64,000 nt of DNA from Polytrichum commune (GCA_950295325.1 OX485805.1:33715501-33779500); one strand, 5' to 3'; positions 24,701-36,953 are shown, counted from the stretch's first letter. Translations and numbers: made by a program. The notes: generated by a model not told the origin, from the sequence alone.

Positions 24701-27662
24701 GTAATTAGAACCTGATCAAGCAGCTCTTGCAAGAATCATAAGGCTTCGTACTATGTTGAGGCCAGGTGCCTTCCGCCGGATCAAACTGTGGGTTCTGAAA
24801 CTGGTTCTTGAGCAGGAGGATGAGTCATAATTCTGAGGGCACTAGCTTTGAGCTTGCAGATTGTGGACTTGTATTCAAGCTGAATGATAGTCGATGGTTT
24901 TGTTCTGGTTTTAATTCATGGCTTAATTGCACAATGCAGAGTCGCAACGAAGTAGCTTGTGCAGCCATGGGTGACTGCCATTTCTGCCCAGATCAAATGG
25001 CAGCATGGGTAAGGACTCCAAAAGAATCTTGGAGTTACATTTTTAAACTTATTCCTCCATTGTCTTTGTCAGCGGAAACATGTACAGGAAGTCATCTTGT
25101 GGCAATCAGACATGAGTGTGTTTAGTTAGCAACTATGATTTCTTCTGATAACCTCTACTTCCCTGAGCCCAATTCTTGCAGGCCCCCATGATGATGAGCA
25201 GACATGTTCCAGCTCCAGCTCCATATTGTATGTTCGTTGCATATGTTTTCAAGTCTGCTAATTATCAGTTTCCCACGCACAAAATGAACATCTTCAGGGG
25301 TCTGGTCCTACCAATTAAATGCAACATCTTGTACACAAGCACACAGATTAAAGTCTTTTGATATTGTTCTGCTCCTGAAAGGAGTGTCATCTCATCCACC
25401 ATTGCTTGGCAGTGCTTGAATGTCAAGGCTCATACACATTAGTGTTTGCATCAAAATAGACCTTCTCACTTGAATCAGTGTCTGTTGGGTGACTTGTTCG
25501 CAGCGGACATGATGTGCCCTGCTGCTCCACCTCCCTTGTGTGAATGGCAGCCTCCTGAGTGCGAACCATGGAAAGCTCCTATGTTACCTCCACCAACACC
25601 AGCACCAGCACCAGCACCAGTGCCCATGGTTCCCCCACCTCCAGTCGTGATAATAAAACCCACACCAGCACCAGCACCAGCACCAGTGCCCATGGTTCCC
25701 CCACCTCCATTCGTGATAAGAAAACCCAAACCGCCACCAGCAGCAGTCGCACAAGATGCACCTATGGCTCCTCCTCCACCTCCCACTTTCATGGCTCCAG
25801 CTCCAGCTCCTGCCATGATGCCCTGCATTTGCAACTGTTCAGCTCCAACTGGAGTTGCATATGGTGATCCCCATTTCTACGGGAAGCACGGTGAGCATTT
25901 TGACTTTCATGGCCGGAGCGGCCGAGATTATTGTGTGGTGACTGACAAAGAGTTCCACATCAACATGCATCTGTTCCAAGGATTGCAAAGGCATACTACG
26001 GTCTGTATGCAATCATACTCGCCTGTCCACCATATTGATTCTGGTCTAGGGTTTAGAGTTCTTAATTAGAAACTCAATACTGTTCTTGGGTATTAATCTC
26101 TATATTGTTGATTATTGTTTGAACATGTGATAGCTTTCAATGTCTGAAGGTATTATTACAAGGATATGCTCAGTAGAGAAGCTCTGTGCAGTTCTTTTTT
26201 ATCGTCAAATATGAAACAAGAGAACATGTCTTGACAAGCCTTTTGGCAAGTGCAGTTTATGTCCATGCTCGGGGTGTTGTACAAGGATGATCAAATCCTG
26301 ATCAATGCACAAGCCCACACCAATGCAAGTCGCCTCGCTGCACAATGGGCTGTTACGCTCAACAACGTGAGTACTCTGAGTCTGTTTGGTGCATTATGAA
26401 ACTGAGTTCTGGAACCATGAAACAATATTAAGAAATTCCAGCATCTCTGAAACCTTGGAATCGAATCCTGGCGCAGTAAAAATTCATATGCAAGTAGATT
26501 GGATCACATATGCAATTGGCCAGAGAAGGTGAGCAGCTGAAAATTGTGCAAACAGTTTAGAGTTGTGATAATACAGTTCTAAACCTGAGCAAAGTGAAGT
26601 GATTAAGTGGGTTAGTAAATTTCAAATGCTAAAATGCTAGGTTATCTGCATTTAAGTTTTCTGGTCTGAAATGAATGTTGCAGGTGGAGCTGGCAAAGGG
26701 AACATACAGGAATCCTACCAATGGTCTCAACATTACAACCAGGTCAAGAGAGGTTCAAATAGTTGCACCCGGATCAATGGACTTGATGATCAGTGTTATT
26801 CCAAAGACATTTGGTGCCCATGGCTCAGGAGCCAACTACGTGAGATTCAAATCATATGAATGGCATGGAGACAATCAAGTGCAGTTAGTTTGGAATTGCT
26901 TGTTATGAATATATGTAATTAATCGTCCAGTGTGATGAGGTTGGTTTGACCTTCCTCAAAATTATCCAAGTGGCCCCAGCTAGGTATGCAAGTTTCTGCA
27001 ATTCAATGGATTCCAAGTTCAACCTTGCTGTCATCTCACATATTTCACTCTTGCCTGCAGCTCAATCTCAAGATCGTTTACCTGGATGCCACACCTCGTG
27101 TGCATGGACTCTTAGGTAAAGTGGCACCTTCACTGTCAAAATCTCATACTCTGCCCACTGCAATGTGGAATGTCTGGAGACTGACATGATGCTTGGTATT
27201 TCTCAGGTCAAAGCTATCAAGAAACAAAGAATACATATAAAAAGCTTCATGATTCACATCAAGTGGGGCCAAAACGTGCATGGTCAACGCTGCTCGATGG
27301 TACTGAAGATGACTACCTCACCACCAGTATTTTGGCTCCAGACTGCAAGTTTTCCATCTTTGAGGTACTGATTTAGCCCACCTGATTTGCCCAAAAGATT
27401 GACAACTGGAATGCTTACACCAAACAAGTGTTTATTAATGTGGTGGATGGTAATAGTGTGCAGGTTTCTCTCATCACAGAACTGAAAAAGTTTTAAATGC
27501 ATGCAGGATGGATCCTCAATTGCAGCAAAAGTTCACAAGGTGCTTGTGAGGTCTGCACATGGTTTACTTCCATTCTTAGCCCATGAGAAGCATGTGGCTG
27601 GAGGGTGCACTGCAGTTGGAGACCATTCAATCTGCCAAGAGGAAAAGGAACACATGGGGTGA
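18756..27662 (+). CDS. Secreted beta-helix plus root-cap/vWD-like domain protein
   Basis: Eighteen exons join in frame to about 829 residues: 18756-18831, 19043-19155, 19435-19522, 20270-20404, 21799-22070, 22713-22787, 22997-23224, 23795-23884, 24338-24442, 24582-24641, 24940-25008, 25182-25227, 25504-26000, 26256-26366, 26684-26839, 27061-27115, 27207-27364, 27507-27662. The N-terminus (MERHSSAQFRG, then a hydrophobic stretch ending in LLTLFSEG) looks like a signal peptide. Residues about 95-440 contain VTILGKC, IDGMG, LTLRDLEVRGG and repeated GGAI/GGAVYV/GGALFL motifs, typical of polymorphic-outer-membrane-protein-like right-handed beta-helices. A proline/alanine-rich linker (about 465-560) leads to GDPHF (about 573), FDFHG, FHINMH, LNLKIVYL and a late APDCKFSIF, matching the plant root-cap (vWD-like) domain. 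The product is probably extracellular, in cell wall or mucilage; no enzymatic role is visible. Exon 4 appears to use a GC donor. Function is unknown. Confidence 0.85.
20405..21798 (+). other. Probable GC-AG intron (intron 4)
   Basis: Exon 4 ends CGTTTCTG|GCAAAT and exon 5 begins after GGCGCAG. Joining them gives IDVSGTLPLPEVNTKV, which reads smoothly in phase 1. The nearby GT (20398) would leave the wrong phase for the only well-supported downstream frame. The GC donor is an inference from frame continuity. Confidence 0.6.
20940..21780. repeat. Intronic tandem repeat, unit about 170-200 bp
   Basis: Four diverged copies and a partial fifth begin AAACTATCTTGCGAA (near 20945, 21138, 21310, 21500 and 21703). 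Each carries TCTGCATCATCAGAAA, AAAATGTGATG, TTCTCCTTGTGATGAA and GCAGTTTG. The array fills the second half of intron 4. Confidence 0.85.
23343..23665. mobile_element. MITE-like inverted-repeat element in intron 7
   Basis: The left end CCAAACATAGTTTGAGCTCA is an imperfect inverted copy of the right end around TTGAGCTAAAGTTGTTTGCGG. The interior repeats GAGCTCAAGCTT-like words and has no coding capacity. A similar word cluster at 28960-29110, in the intron of the next gene, may be a relative. No clean target duplication was found. Confidence 0.45.
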
Positions 27663-27989
27663 AAAACAGTGTCAGCAATGTCCCAAAGTGAAGACACAGT
27701 ATCCCACGGTATGCAAGGCTCTACAGGATGCTCCTGGCCCAGCTGAGAGATCACTTTGGTACCCAGACAAGTCATTGTTACTTGCACTCGAGCATTCTAT
27801 AAAATCTTGGAAGATTTTGAAGCTCTCACACAATTTTGACCCTTATTGTGGCTTCTCCGCTCCAAGTAATGCAAGAAGGGTAGCGAGCAAGACTTTCAGA
27901 AGTGCGCAAGCTCTCCAGCTCTGACTATCCAGAATCAGAATTGGTCAATTTCAGCTTGAGGTAGATAAAATGCTCATGTTTTGTGAGTA

Positions 27990-28020
27990 TGTAACCTTTT
28001 TGATTCTGAATAAAAGAGAT
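27990..28020 (+). terminator. Poly(A) signal candidate for the secreted-protein gene
   Basis: TGTAAC near 27990 and AATAAA near 28007 lie 330-350 bp after the stop. The intervening DNA would be 3' untranslated sequence; its open frames have no recognisable features. Confidence 0.45.
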
Positions 28021-28502
28021 TTTTAATGACACTTAATTAAGTATTTCCTGAACCCTTGACACAAACAATATGTAGTGGTTAGCATCCTGGCCGACTTCAA
28101 ACCGATATAAATTTCTCAAAAAAACTACAGATAAAACATAAAGATAAATACTCAAACCAAAAAAGAGTGAAAGAAAATGAGTCACAAAAAGAAATTAAAT
28201 GAGCAAATCAATGTTCATATTGACAGGTCTTGTGCTCTGAACCGTGAGCACAGACATTGGGAAAGCACTAAACAGGAGACACTTTAAAGCATCCAACACT
28301 TGACATTGTTACAGAAAGATAGTTCACTCTCTCATAGGTTCTCTCGGTTTTTTTTAAGTGAGCTTTTCTCAGCAAATGGTGTACTTCACTGTCTCTTGTG
28401 TGGTTTCCAATGAATGTTTCCGTTCCTCTGTAAGAACAGAAACTGCTAAAACACCAACGAATGGTTTTACCATGAGACTCACAGCTCATCTTGGTACACA
28501 AA

Positions 28503-30687
28503 TCAAGAGAGAGTTGGTATCTGGCTCCCTCTGAGAAGCTCTTTCAGAAGTCTCTTCTCTTCATCGATTCGTGCCTTCTCTCTCTTGTCTTGAGGTTTCA
28601 CCTTCCTCTTCTCTTGAAGCACCCATTGTAACACCTCTCGCTGCTGCTCTGGAGACACAACAGGTTTTGCAGCTGGCACCCACTCCGGGGCTTTTGCAAC
28701 AGGGGTAGCCATGACTGGCACTGGTTTTGGCTCAGAAGCTACTTTTTCCTTCTCAACCTGAGCCTCCACTGTCTCAGACTTGGTGGATTGCTCAGCAGCA
28801 TCAAGCTTAGACTTTGGACGAGACAACACATAACCTGAATCACAGAGCAAAACCAATTCCAAACACTCAAAAAAAATTAACAAAGAAACAGACAACACAT
28901 ACTGAGAAAACCTCTCATATATTAGAGGCTGTAAATGACAAGCTACAACAACTCTGGAACGGCTCTAAGGCCCTGTACACTAAGCTCAAGTTCAGAGCTT
29001 GAACTTGCGATTTATGGGAGATTGACACTTGGAGCTGACAGGCTATCAAAGCTCAACTACTGAGAGCTTAAACAATCCTCAAGCTCTTGCTAGTTTGAGC
29101 AAGTGTGAAGTAAGATATTAAAGGGGGAATATAACATATGCTGAAAGTAAGACGAATATCTACATGAAAGTCAATGGCAACCTGAATCAGTCTACATCAC
29201 CCTCTATCTTGAATTGAACTGATTCAAATGACAAGTTAAAACTTCACACCAGTATGATACAAAGTGGCCATCTAATGCCCTTCCTCATTGGCATTCCAAC
29301 TCTACAAGCATAAGAAAGAATTTAGTGGATTTAACAACTTCCTGACACACAGGTCTCATTCATCCAACTCAATACCAATTTGAAAATTAGGTATAAATTG
29401 CAAAACATTCAATTTCCACCCATCACAGTCCACAAATATTTGTAAGACTGGATTAAGAAACAGTTCAGTGAATTAATTAACTTCCTGACACACAGGTCTT
29501 ATTCATCCAACTCAACACCAATATGAAAATTTAGAGATAAATTGCGTCTACCCATCATAGTCACAAATGTTTACAGGACTAACTATGAGTTTGAATCATC
29601 CTACTACATGGTGGATGCTCCACACCCAGGAACCCTTCTACATGGCCCCAGAATTGACGTGAGCACCATGTGCAAGATGACAGGCCCATTATGACGTGAG
29701 GCATTTGGTAAAGCTTGAGCAAGTAAACCTAGAGCCCAGGACTGGTGGATTCAAACATGTGTAGCAAACAACGAGAGGGGACAAAAGCCCTACCCACATA
29801 GAAATACTATTTAGTGGATATATCAGATAGAGATCTCCCTGACTATGTAACCAGGGCCACAACAAACACCGGGGAACCTCTCTTTTTTTTTTATGAAGAG
29901 CTCACCGCCTGTTGCCCTTCCGTAGGACAGGGCAGTCCATAGACGACCAGACAACTTCAGTGTGAATCAAAAATGCCGTGTGGAGATAACCCTAATCCGT
30001 CAACAGCTGATTTCATTGGCAGTGTCTGATGAATGACCTAATTGCACAAGAAAGGGTGGCTTAAACCCCAAGCCCTTAACCCGGATCCCATGGGAACTGG
30101 GAGACTAAGCCGCCTAAAGGCTAGAGCAGTCCTCAGATGGGTGACCTTCCTCGCACTTGATTTCTTGATTTCTGGTGCACCCAACCACCTACGTCCATCC
30201 AATCATAGTGGGGTGTCCGGGTGAACCAGATATTTTCAAGCATCCATGTAGAAACCTAGGCCTTACCTTGGGGTAGGGAGATAGGTGCAGGCTCGCCTGT
30301 TCAAGGTGTTCACCTTGAAAGGAGGCAATGGTCTTCGGGCCCTCTAATCCTCGTGATGCTCATTCGAAATTCCATATAAACTTAGTCTAACTCAAAAATG
30401 AAGCAACACCATAATTCATGCTGCTCACAACATCAGAATCATCTCTTCTTCCACTACGAGAATTCTTGTGAAACGCGATGAAACTTGTGAAACAATCACG
30501 ATCCAAACAAAAATAAAATACATCCACCCATGGAGAAACAGAGTGACAATCAAGAGGCAATCGGTGGATTAGGGTTTGGCTCACCTCCAATCCCGAGGTT
30601 CAGAAGGAGGAGGCCTCCCACTGCAGCTCTGTAGCGATACCAGAACGGGGCTTTGAGCGGGACCGGCGTCACATTGGGTTGTTGCAT
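28503..30687 (-). CDS. Small single-span membrane protein of unknown function
   Basis: Two exons, 30687-30585 and 28834-28503, join in phase (GGAG|GT TAT GTG) to about 144 residues. The chosen ATG at 30687 is the first in frame; open sequence extends 5' without an ATG, so an upstream exon is possible. Residues about 10-40 (WYRYRAAVGG, LLLLNLGIGG, then YVLSRPKSK) form one membrane segment with positive residues after it. A Lys/Glu/Pro/Val-rich stretch follows, then a charged helical C-terminus (WVLQEKRKVKP, KARIDEEKRLLKELLR). The layout resembles short plant proteins anchored in organelle or endomembranes, but I do not recognise a named family. It is tail-to-tail with the secreted-protein gene, 840 bp away. 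Confidence 0.75.
29336..29600. repeat. Intronic tandem duplication, unit about 140 bp
   Basis: Two copies, starting near 29336 and 29478, share CTTCCTGACACACAGGTCT, ATTCATCCAACTCAA, GATAAATTGC or TATAAATTGC, and CACAAAT-TTT. They lie inside the single intron of the small membrane-protein gene. Confidence 0.8.
30053..30360 (+). mobile_element. 5S rRNA-derived SINE (SINE3-like) candidate
   Basis: The first 115 bases align by eye to 5S rRNA. CCGGATCCCAT is followed by a GAACT, an ACTAAGC box A-like region and GATGGGTGACCT, with correct order and near-correct spacing. The variable stem between them has diverged, so this is not a working 5S gene. About 190 bases of unrelated sequence follow (to about 30360), as expected of a SINE body. 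It lies antisense inside the small membrane-protein gene's intron. A dead 5S pseudogene is the alternative. Confidence 0.6.
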
Positions 30688-33678
30688 AGTAGCAGCAGTG
30701 GCAGCAGCGACCTTGGACGCAACCGGCTCTCCTTTCTCCGCACTACCTGCCCCCACTCGGATGCATCAATCACCCCATCCCATCATCCATCATCCATCAT
30801 CCCAACCATTATCACGCCAAAACCAAACCCTGAACCTCACATTCCAGCAGCGATCAGTAGTAGTAGTAGTAGTGGTACTCTTCCTAATTTCTACTACGCA
30901 ATAAGCCCTAGTAACCCCAAACACACCACGATGCACTTGAGCAGAAAAGAAGGCTACCGCGAGGATGTAAGCTTTTCTTGGGCTTGTTCACAAACAGCTT
31001 GGGTGGGTTCTGTGTCTCACTCATGCTTCTCCTTTTCTTATTTATTGAATCAATCCCTGCATGCGCCCTGCCTCCCAGGCGGCTGCTGCTGCTGCTGCTG
31101 CTGCTTCCGCCCCAATCCCAAGCTTCGCCTCCTCAATCTCAACACCGATCGTTCACAGCCCTCCTCCTCCTCCCTTTGCTGCGATCTTCACACACGACCA
31201 ATTCTTCGGCAGTTTGTGGGATTGCCGCCATCGCCAAAACTCCCTTGCAAAAACCCAGACAGGACCCCCGGGTATCACCGGGTATCACCGGGTATTTGGG
31301 GCACAATTGTATCCACCTAGTTTATATCCGGCCCTACTCCGGCGCTCAAACTTGCTTCGAGATGCCATGCTCCCTCTCATACCCGTTCAAAATCCGCCTT
31401 CGGGCCAGGAGTTCGTGGCATCCCTGTAAACTCATTTACCATAACCAGTCTCTCATCCAAGGGAAGGTAGAGGGTGCTTAAACCAACACTTTCAGCGATT
31501 TAGCCTATTTCTGGATTCCGTTTGGGTTAGTGGTATGCATGGTTGGCTTAGCAAATGAGCTTAGACATAGTAGAAACAAAAATAAAAATAATTGCACATC
31601 ATATGTATATATTATAAAATTTTGAAATTGCTTATCTCTAGTTTTTTTTAATTTATCCCTGGACTCCCACCTTTTCCATTGTAAGCGGTTCCCAAACCCA
31701 TCTTGGCACTCGGTCAAAATGCTCTCCTTTTCCATCAAAATCAACCCCATTTTCTTCAAAAGCCGCCACCATAGTATCATGATTTGCAATGGTACGCAAT
31801 TTAGGCTTTATATATATATATATATATAATCCCAACCTTAATCCAAGTCAAGCAATCTTTAGATAGAGTTGGATTCTGATTCAATTGATTAACAAGTGTG
31901 CTTTTGAAAATTCTACCTCTACATAAGCCATAATGGAATTTACCTGAGATTGAGAGGGCATTTCAACACTTTCATGTCTTTCAATTAAAACATCCAAGGC
32001 ATGTCAAAGCTCACTTTGCAACCCCGCATCTTCATGTAAATATTTTCAACATGCGACTGCATCAATTCCGTCTCTATGACAACATCCTTGCACATGCTTG
32101 AATTGTCTTCTCCAACACTATAATTTCCCTTGTCACCACCACGTGCACTAGAATTATCAATCAATTTGTGATCATAATCACACTCCTCATCCTCCTGCAT
32201 ACTTCCAAATAAATTATCCTCAATAAATGACCCTACCATACCAGTACAAATGTTGTATGTTTTCTAGAGGTCCTCCATACATGTACGTAACTATGAGTTA
32301 TAATTTGTAGAGCATAAGTTTACATCGTATGGCAAAGTTCAAATTAATACCCCTTTTGTGCGCTCACGTATACTCATACGTGATATGAAAGGTGCACCCC
32401 TTGGGATAGTGGATAAAAAGACTTCATTAGAAACAAGTCCCCTTCAAACCTATTGAGAGTTGATTCATTCTAAGTAGACATAGGTTGCACTGAAACGGGG
32501 TCTCTAATACCATTTCTACAATGAAATTTCATTTAGATGTATATATTGCACTATAAATTGTTTAATGCATTTCCATCTCCATGATGGATGAGTTTACCTA
32601 GACACCATGAATCATTAGGGGCAATCTCCATGTTAGGGTTTGTTTGTGTAAACTTTCTCATTCTAGATGAAGGGGATCTTGTGAAAACAAATTGCTTGCA
32701 TGTTGAGGGCCAATTTGTTCCAATTGCACCCCACTAGACTGAATCGGGGTTTATCGTGACATTTTTGGAGACAATCTATCTTCGACAAACATTTTCATGT
32801 TGCAAAACAGTTCATTGCATTTTCACCTCCCTAATGAAATGAGTTTATGAGGACATCATAAATCCTTTGTGTTGAGAGCTTTGTTGCATCTATGTAAACT
32901 CAACCATTGTGGATGATGGGGATCTAGTAAATACATGCCACCTATAAAATGAGAGCATATTTGTTTTCAAATGGTTCATGAAAGGGGTTGGAGTTTCTAT
33001 CTATCTTCAAATGGTTCTTGCTAGGGTAATTTGGGATTTTTTTATGCCATTCTATAGTCAGAGAATCATACTAGAAGTTTTCGTGTTACAAAATAGTCAT
33101 TAGAGTTATCAGTAAAGTCCCTAAAAGAGGGGCGAAACTATGGGTTTGATCTTCCTTTGAGAAAAATTTCTATTAAAAGCTCGATACCTTGTTATGTATT
33201 GGAGTTTTTTTTTGAAAGTTGGGTGAAACTTTGGGACCTCCTATCCCACTCCTCAAACTTTGAGAGAACTTTAAGATCTAAAAAAAAAGGTATGCACATG
33301 GGACCCGTTGTCCTAAATCAAGGATTGGTCTATACAAAGCTAGCTTGGCCCACTTGTCCTAGTAGGAAAAACTAAAAAGCTGATTTTTAATAGCCCGACA
33401 CCACTCTTTGTGTATGATAATTCAAGCATTAAGAAAACTTAAGTGACTTTGTGTTAATTCTCATAAACTCAAGGTTTGGGACTAAACCCATGGGTTTATC
33501 TGCTTTACTTTACGAATAAATTGTGTTTTCATGTTCCCTATCGATACATTTGCGTACACATTACGAAGCTCTTAAGTACCTTGTCCAAGTGTCCAGGAAA
33601 GTAGAATTTCAAACTAAGTTAGGGTTTGAAGCTCGGAGGGGGAGAAGCTACGGAGCAAAAGATTTGTCGCAAATTGCA
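30688..33678. other. Intergenic DNA between two divergent genes
   Basis: The first 800 bases contain CTG(n) (about 31081-31103), a short TAG/AGT run near 30856, CATCATCC repeats and three copies of ACCGGGTAT (about 31270-31293). They probably include the 5' flank of the minus-strand gene. The alanine- or leucine-rich frames here come from the CTG run. A TA array is at about 31810-31828. The rest is AT-rich with no supported gene. Confidence 0.5.
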
Positions 33679-35750
33679 ATGCCACGGCCTAAGAAGGGAG
33701 CTTCTTCCGCGGCAGTGAATGAGCAAGTGACGCCAGCCACGCCTGCAGTGCCAGCATGCATCCGCTTGCTGCCTAATTCCACTGTCGGAATCTCTGTCCA
33801 CGCCAAACCTGGCTCCAAGTTGTCTGCCATCTCTGGTAATTCCCTCTTCCAACTCTCGATTCTTGATTGAGTTCCTTAGTCTTCAAAGAAAGATGACTCC
33901 GATGTTGCCACCGACGTGAATTATAGTTTTGCTTCATGTTCGAGTTGATCTAAGTCTATATGTAATTCCGAAACAGGCATCACGAGAATTAGAGGCCCCC
34001 AAAGACTACTTGCAAGTGGTGGGAGAAATTGCGCAGGCAATCAATTGACAAAGACATTGTCAGTTTATGATGTGGACCACAAGGAAAATTATCTTTCAAA
34101 ACCCATTCTATGAGCAACTGGTATCAACATCATTATGCATCCACATTTCGACCACTATTATAAACAAACAGGTTTGGATAAAGACACATCATGTGCCTAG
34201 AAGCCCTCAGTTTATCTGTAATTTCCGGTTCAGAAGAGGACATGCTCATCGATATTTACATCTAGGTTGAAGGTTTTTGACTTACGGAAAAGGAGATCAA
34301 GAGAGAACATTGTTATATTAACAAAGTGTATAAACATGAGGGAATTGTACCTATTTATGAGTAATCGTCTTTGCATTTGTACTTTGATTGCAGATAGCCT
34401 TTCACTGTCGGAATCTGTCACACGTGAATAAGAATTGTGCATTTTCTAAACTTTAGTCAAAAGACCTGTAGACTTTGGTACCTTACAAACACAAATTTCA
34501 TCCTCAAACGGTCAATTTCTTCAAACTTCTTCTTTTCAAAGGAAGTTATCTTTTCACACTTTTGAAATTTCGACTTTCCGTAAATTCCTTGTTTTGAGAT
34601 TGAGGATTTGATATACAAGCTAGACAACGATGTGCTTGCGTCTTCTTGTTGCCTCCAGAGCCTAGCAGAAACTCAAGAATAGGGTTCTCTGTCGGGAATG
34701 GATGAAATGAGTGGAGATGTTGTAGAAGGCGGCTTCTTCTATGCATACTGTTGTGGATGGCCTCTGGTCAAATGGCTTGCCACTATTTGGCTATTGCTGC
34801 ATTTTTGCTTACTTTCTATAACTTTCTTGTTCTGGATTGCTTCTCTTTGCTTGCTTTAGGTTGATAATGTAACTCTAAGATCTTTGGTATAGCTATCTCT
34901 TGGTCCTTAGTTTGTTGTTTACTGGTTACCAATATATGTAAAGTGTTGTCTGAAATACAACCTTACAAGGATATTTTTTCTTAAATTTAGCTATTTATGT
35001 GTTTTGGGGAATCCGGGGAGCAAGGGCATCATTTAATGTTAAGGTTTTATCTCTACCCGTTCTTAACACAGTTTTACTTGTTGCACTAAGCCAAAGTTGA
35101 CTCCAACGAAAATTAAGAGAAATTGTGGATCTGACGACCTGCAATTGCAGACATAGGAGAGGATGCAGTCGGTGTGGCGATTGATGCACCTGCCCGTGAA
35201 GGAGAGGCCAACGCAGCTTTGCTTGACTTCATGGCGGAGGTAATGCTGCGGTTCCAGTGCTACTTAAGTTTTGTTGATCTAAGCATAAACATCAAGGGCG
35301 TATAAGACTTTGTGGATTATTTAAGTGTGCATTTCTGGGGTGTTCCACTGTGGTTCGCTCAAGAAGAGAACATGTTTGATTTGCATATTGTGAGATATTT
35401 CATCAGCTGTGAGTACAATCTACAACAACCGTCATAGTGTCCTGTTAACCTTTGGCTTGCAGCGGTTTTCAGACACCTCAATGTATCAGTACAAGGTACT
35501 TTTGAGGTGTTCATTCACAGGTGGCATTGAACTGGTGATCTTCATATTGTTACAGGATCAAGATTTTACTGTTTCTCATTAGAGTTACTACTTCTATTTA
35601 TGTTCCTTTGTGTATGTTCAGGTGTTGAAAGTCAAACGGAGGCAAGTGTCACTTGGTGCAGGCTCACGTTCAAGGGAGAAGTTAGTGATTGTTGAAGGGT
35701 TAGCTTTGAGCATGGTTCATGATGCTCTTTCTAAAGCTTGCACAATGTGA
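33679..35750 (+). CDS. DUF167/UPF0235 (YggU-like) family protein
   Basis: Three exons, 33679-33835, 35151-35239 and 35622-35750, join in frame to 124 residues. The start [10 protein letters not shown] is the first ATG in frame. A low-complexity N-terminus is followed by [12 protein letters not shown] (family hallmark K/A-PGSK), [20 protein letters not shown] (the conserved PAxEGxAN loop) and [17 protein letters not shown] (the conserved KSQVSLxxGxxSRxK segment). Length and layout match short eukaryotic members such as human C15orf40 and its plant homologues. The small alpha/beta fold has no established biochemical role. Intron 1 is long (1,315 bp). The neighbours give no functional hint. Confidence 0.9.
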
Positions 35751-36542
35751 GACAAGGTTTGGTTACTGACAACATCAGATAGTACATCAACAGTCGGTAG
35801 AAAATATAGATGCTAAACACTGTAGAGTTAAAACACTTGTACACTATCCTTAAATTAGATACAACAGATACCACAAAACCATGATAACAAAATCTGCTCC
35901 AATTCAGCGTCTATACGATTTTGAGTAAACCTCAGGGAAATCGTTCCCCTGATTGAATTCCTGTATTTTGGTTGTACTTGTACACAGCATGGAATTGAAT
36001 AATTTGATTTTCAGACACTGCAAACTTCAGTGAGGTTGGCGAGCTACAGTGGACATAAAAATATGTGCAGCTCCCTCTATTAGCATTGCAAAAACTTGAT
36101 AAGCACAGGAAAACTTCACTTTTTTGAGATATACATGGGAGCCTCATAGGGGGTGGTTCCATTATTTGTATGTTAGGGTTGGATGAGTCGTTTTATGGTC
36201 CAATTTTGTTTTGTTGAGGACTAGGCCCTGCTGCACAAGGCGGTCAGGGACCCGAAATAGTTACCAAACCATTGAAATTGGCTTAACAGTTGCCACACCC
36301 TTGACCGGAGGCGAGCCTTGTAACCGTGTCGCTGCTGGTCGGAGGTGGTTGGGTGCTGCTTAACCGGAGTTTTTGTGGTTAAGGGGGGGAACTCTAAAGG
36401 ACGTTTTGAGCACAGTTACAATTTCACCTACCTACCCTTTGGATGATTCAACCTGGATTCTGGATAGAAAATGATCGATTGTCATTTGCTTCAAATCTTT
36501 GGAGGAAGTCGGTATAACCTCCTGAGGCTGTGTTGTCTGGGG
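35751..36542. other. 3' flank of the DUF167 gene, no further gene
   Basis: The 3' untranslated region presumably ends in the first few hundred bases, but no clear AATAAA was chosen. The rest shows no supported coding sequence. Confidence 0.4.
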
Positions 36543-36725
36543 AGATTTTTGGGCATAATCGGTCGATATCCTAGTGTTCTAAGTCCAACTGGTTACATGT
36601 TGGCATCAGTGGGTTTTTCTTTAATAAATCGGGGTGTACTCTCTAAATTCCTCTGAAACGATCGCTAATCTCCCTGAAGTCTTGAACATCAACTGGTTAT
36701 CTCTCAAACTCAACTGGTTCATCTG
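36543..36725 (+). repeat. Dispersed repeat R1, copy 3
   Basis: It begins GATTTTTGGGCATAATCGG, continues AAGTCCAACTGGTTACATGT, and ends with the downstream module CTCTCAAACTCAACTGGTT (about 36695-36715). It directly abuts the inverted-repeat element at 36729. Confidence 0.75.
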
Positions 36726-36728
36726 TAA

Positions 36729-36953
36729 CTACACTAAATATGATGTTTAGTGTCGCTTACAATTTGGAATTATGCAATGCTATATCTATTTATTGTATAT
36801 CTTGTATTTTATCAACAATTGTTAAATTGGTTGTTTTGACATTATAGGACATCAACAACTTTATCTAGTAAAAAAATACATCAAATAGTATTTCGATATA
36901 GCATTGTGTAAATCCAAATAGTAAGTGATACTAAATATCATATTAGGTTGTAG
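36729..36953. mobile_element. MITE of the CTACACTAAATAT family, copy 1
   Basis: Inverted ends of about 50 bp bound a 225-bp AT-rich interior. The left end begins CTACACTAAATAT and includes TTTAGTGTCGCTTAC and ATGCAATGC. The right end is its near complement, finishing TAAATATCATATTAGGTTGTAG. The element at 63101-63313 is a second complete copy. No open frame; non-autonomous. Confidence 0.8.

Noticed and set aside
25475-25834. Glycine/alanine-rich protein on the minus strand
   Set aside because: It is the complement of the Pro/Ala-rich linker of the secreted protein, which has clear splice-supported coding on the plus strand.
31061-31429. Poly-alanine protein
   Set aside because: The frame is opened by a CTG/GCT triplet run and has no conserved or domain-like sequence after it.
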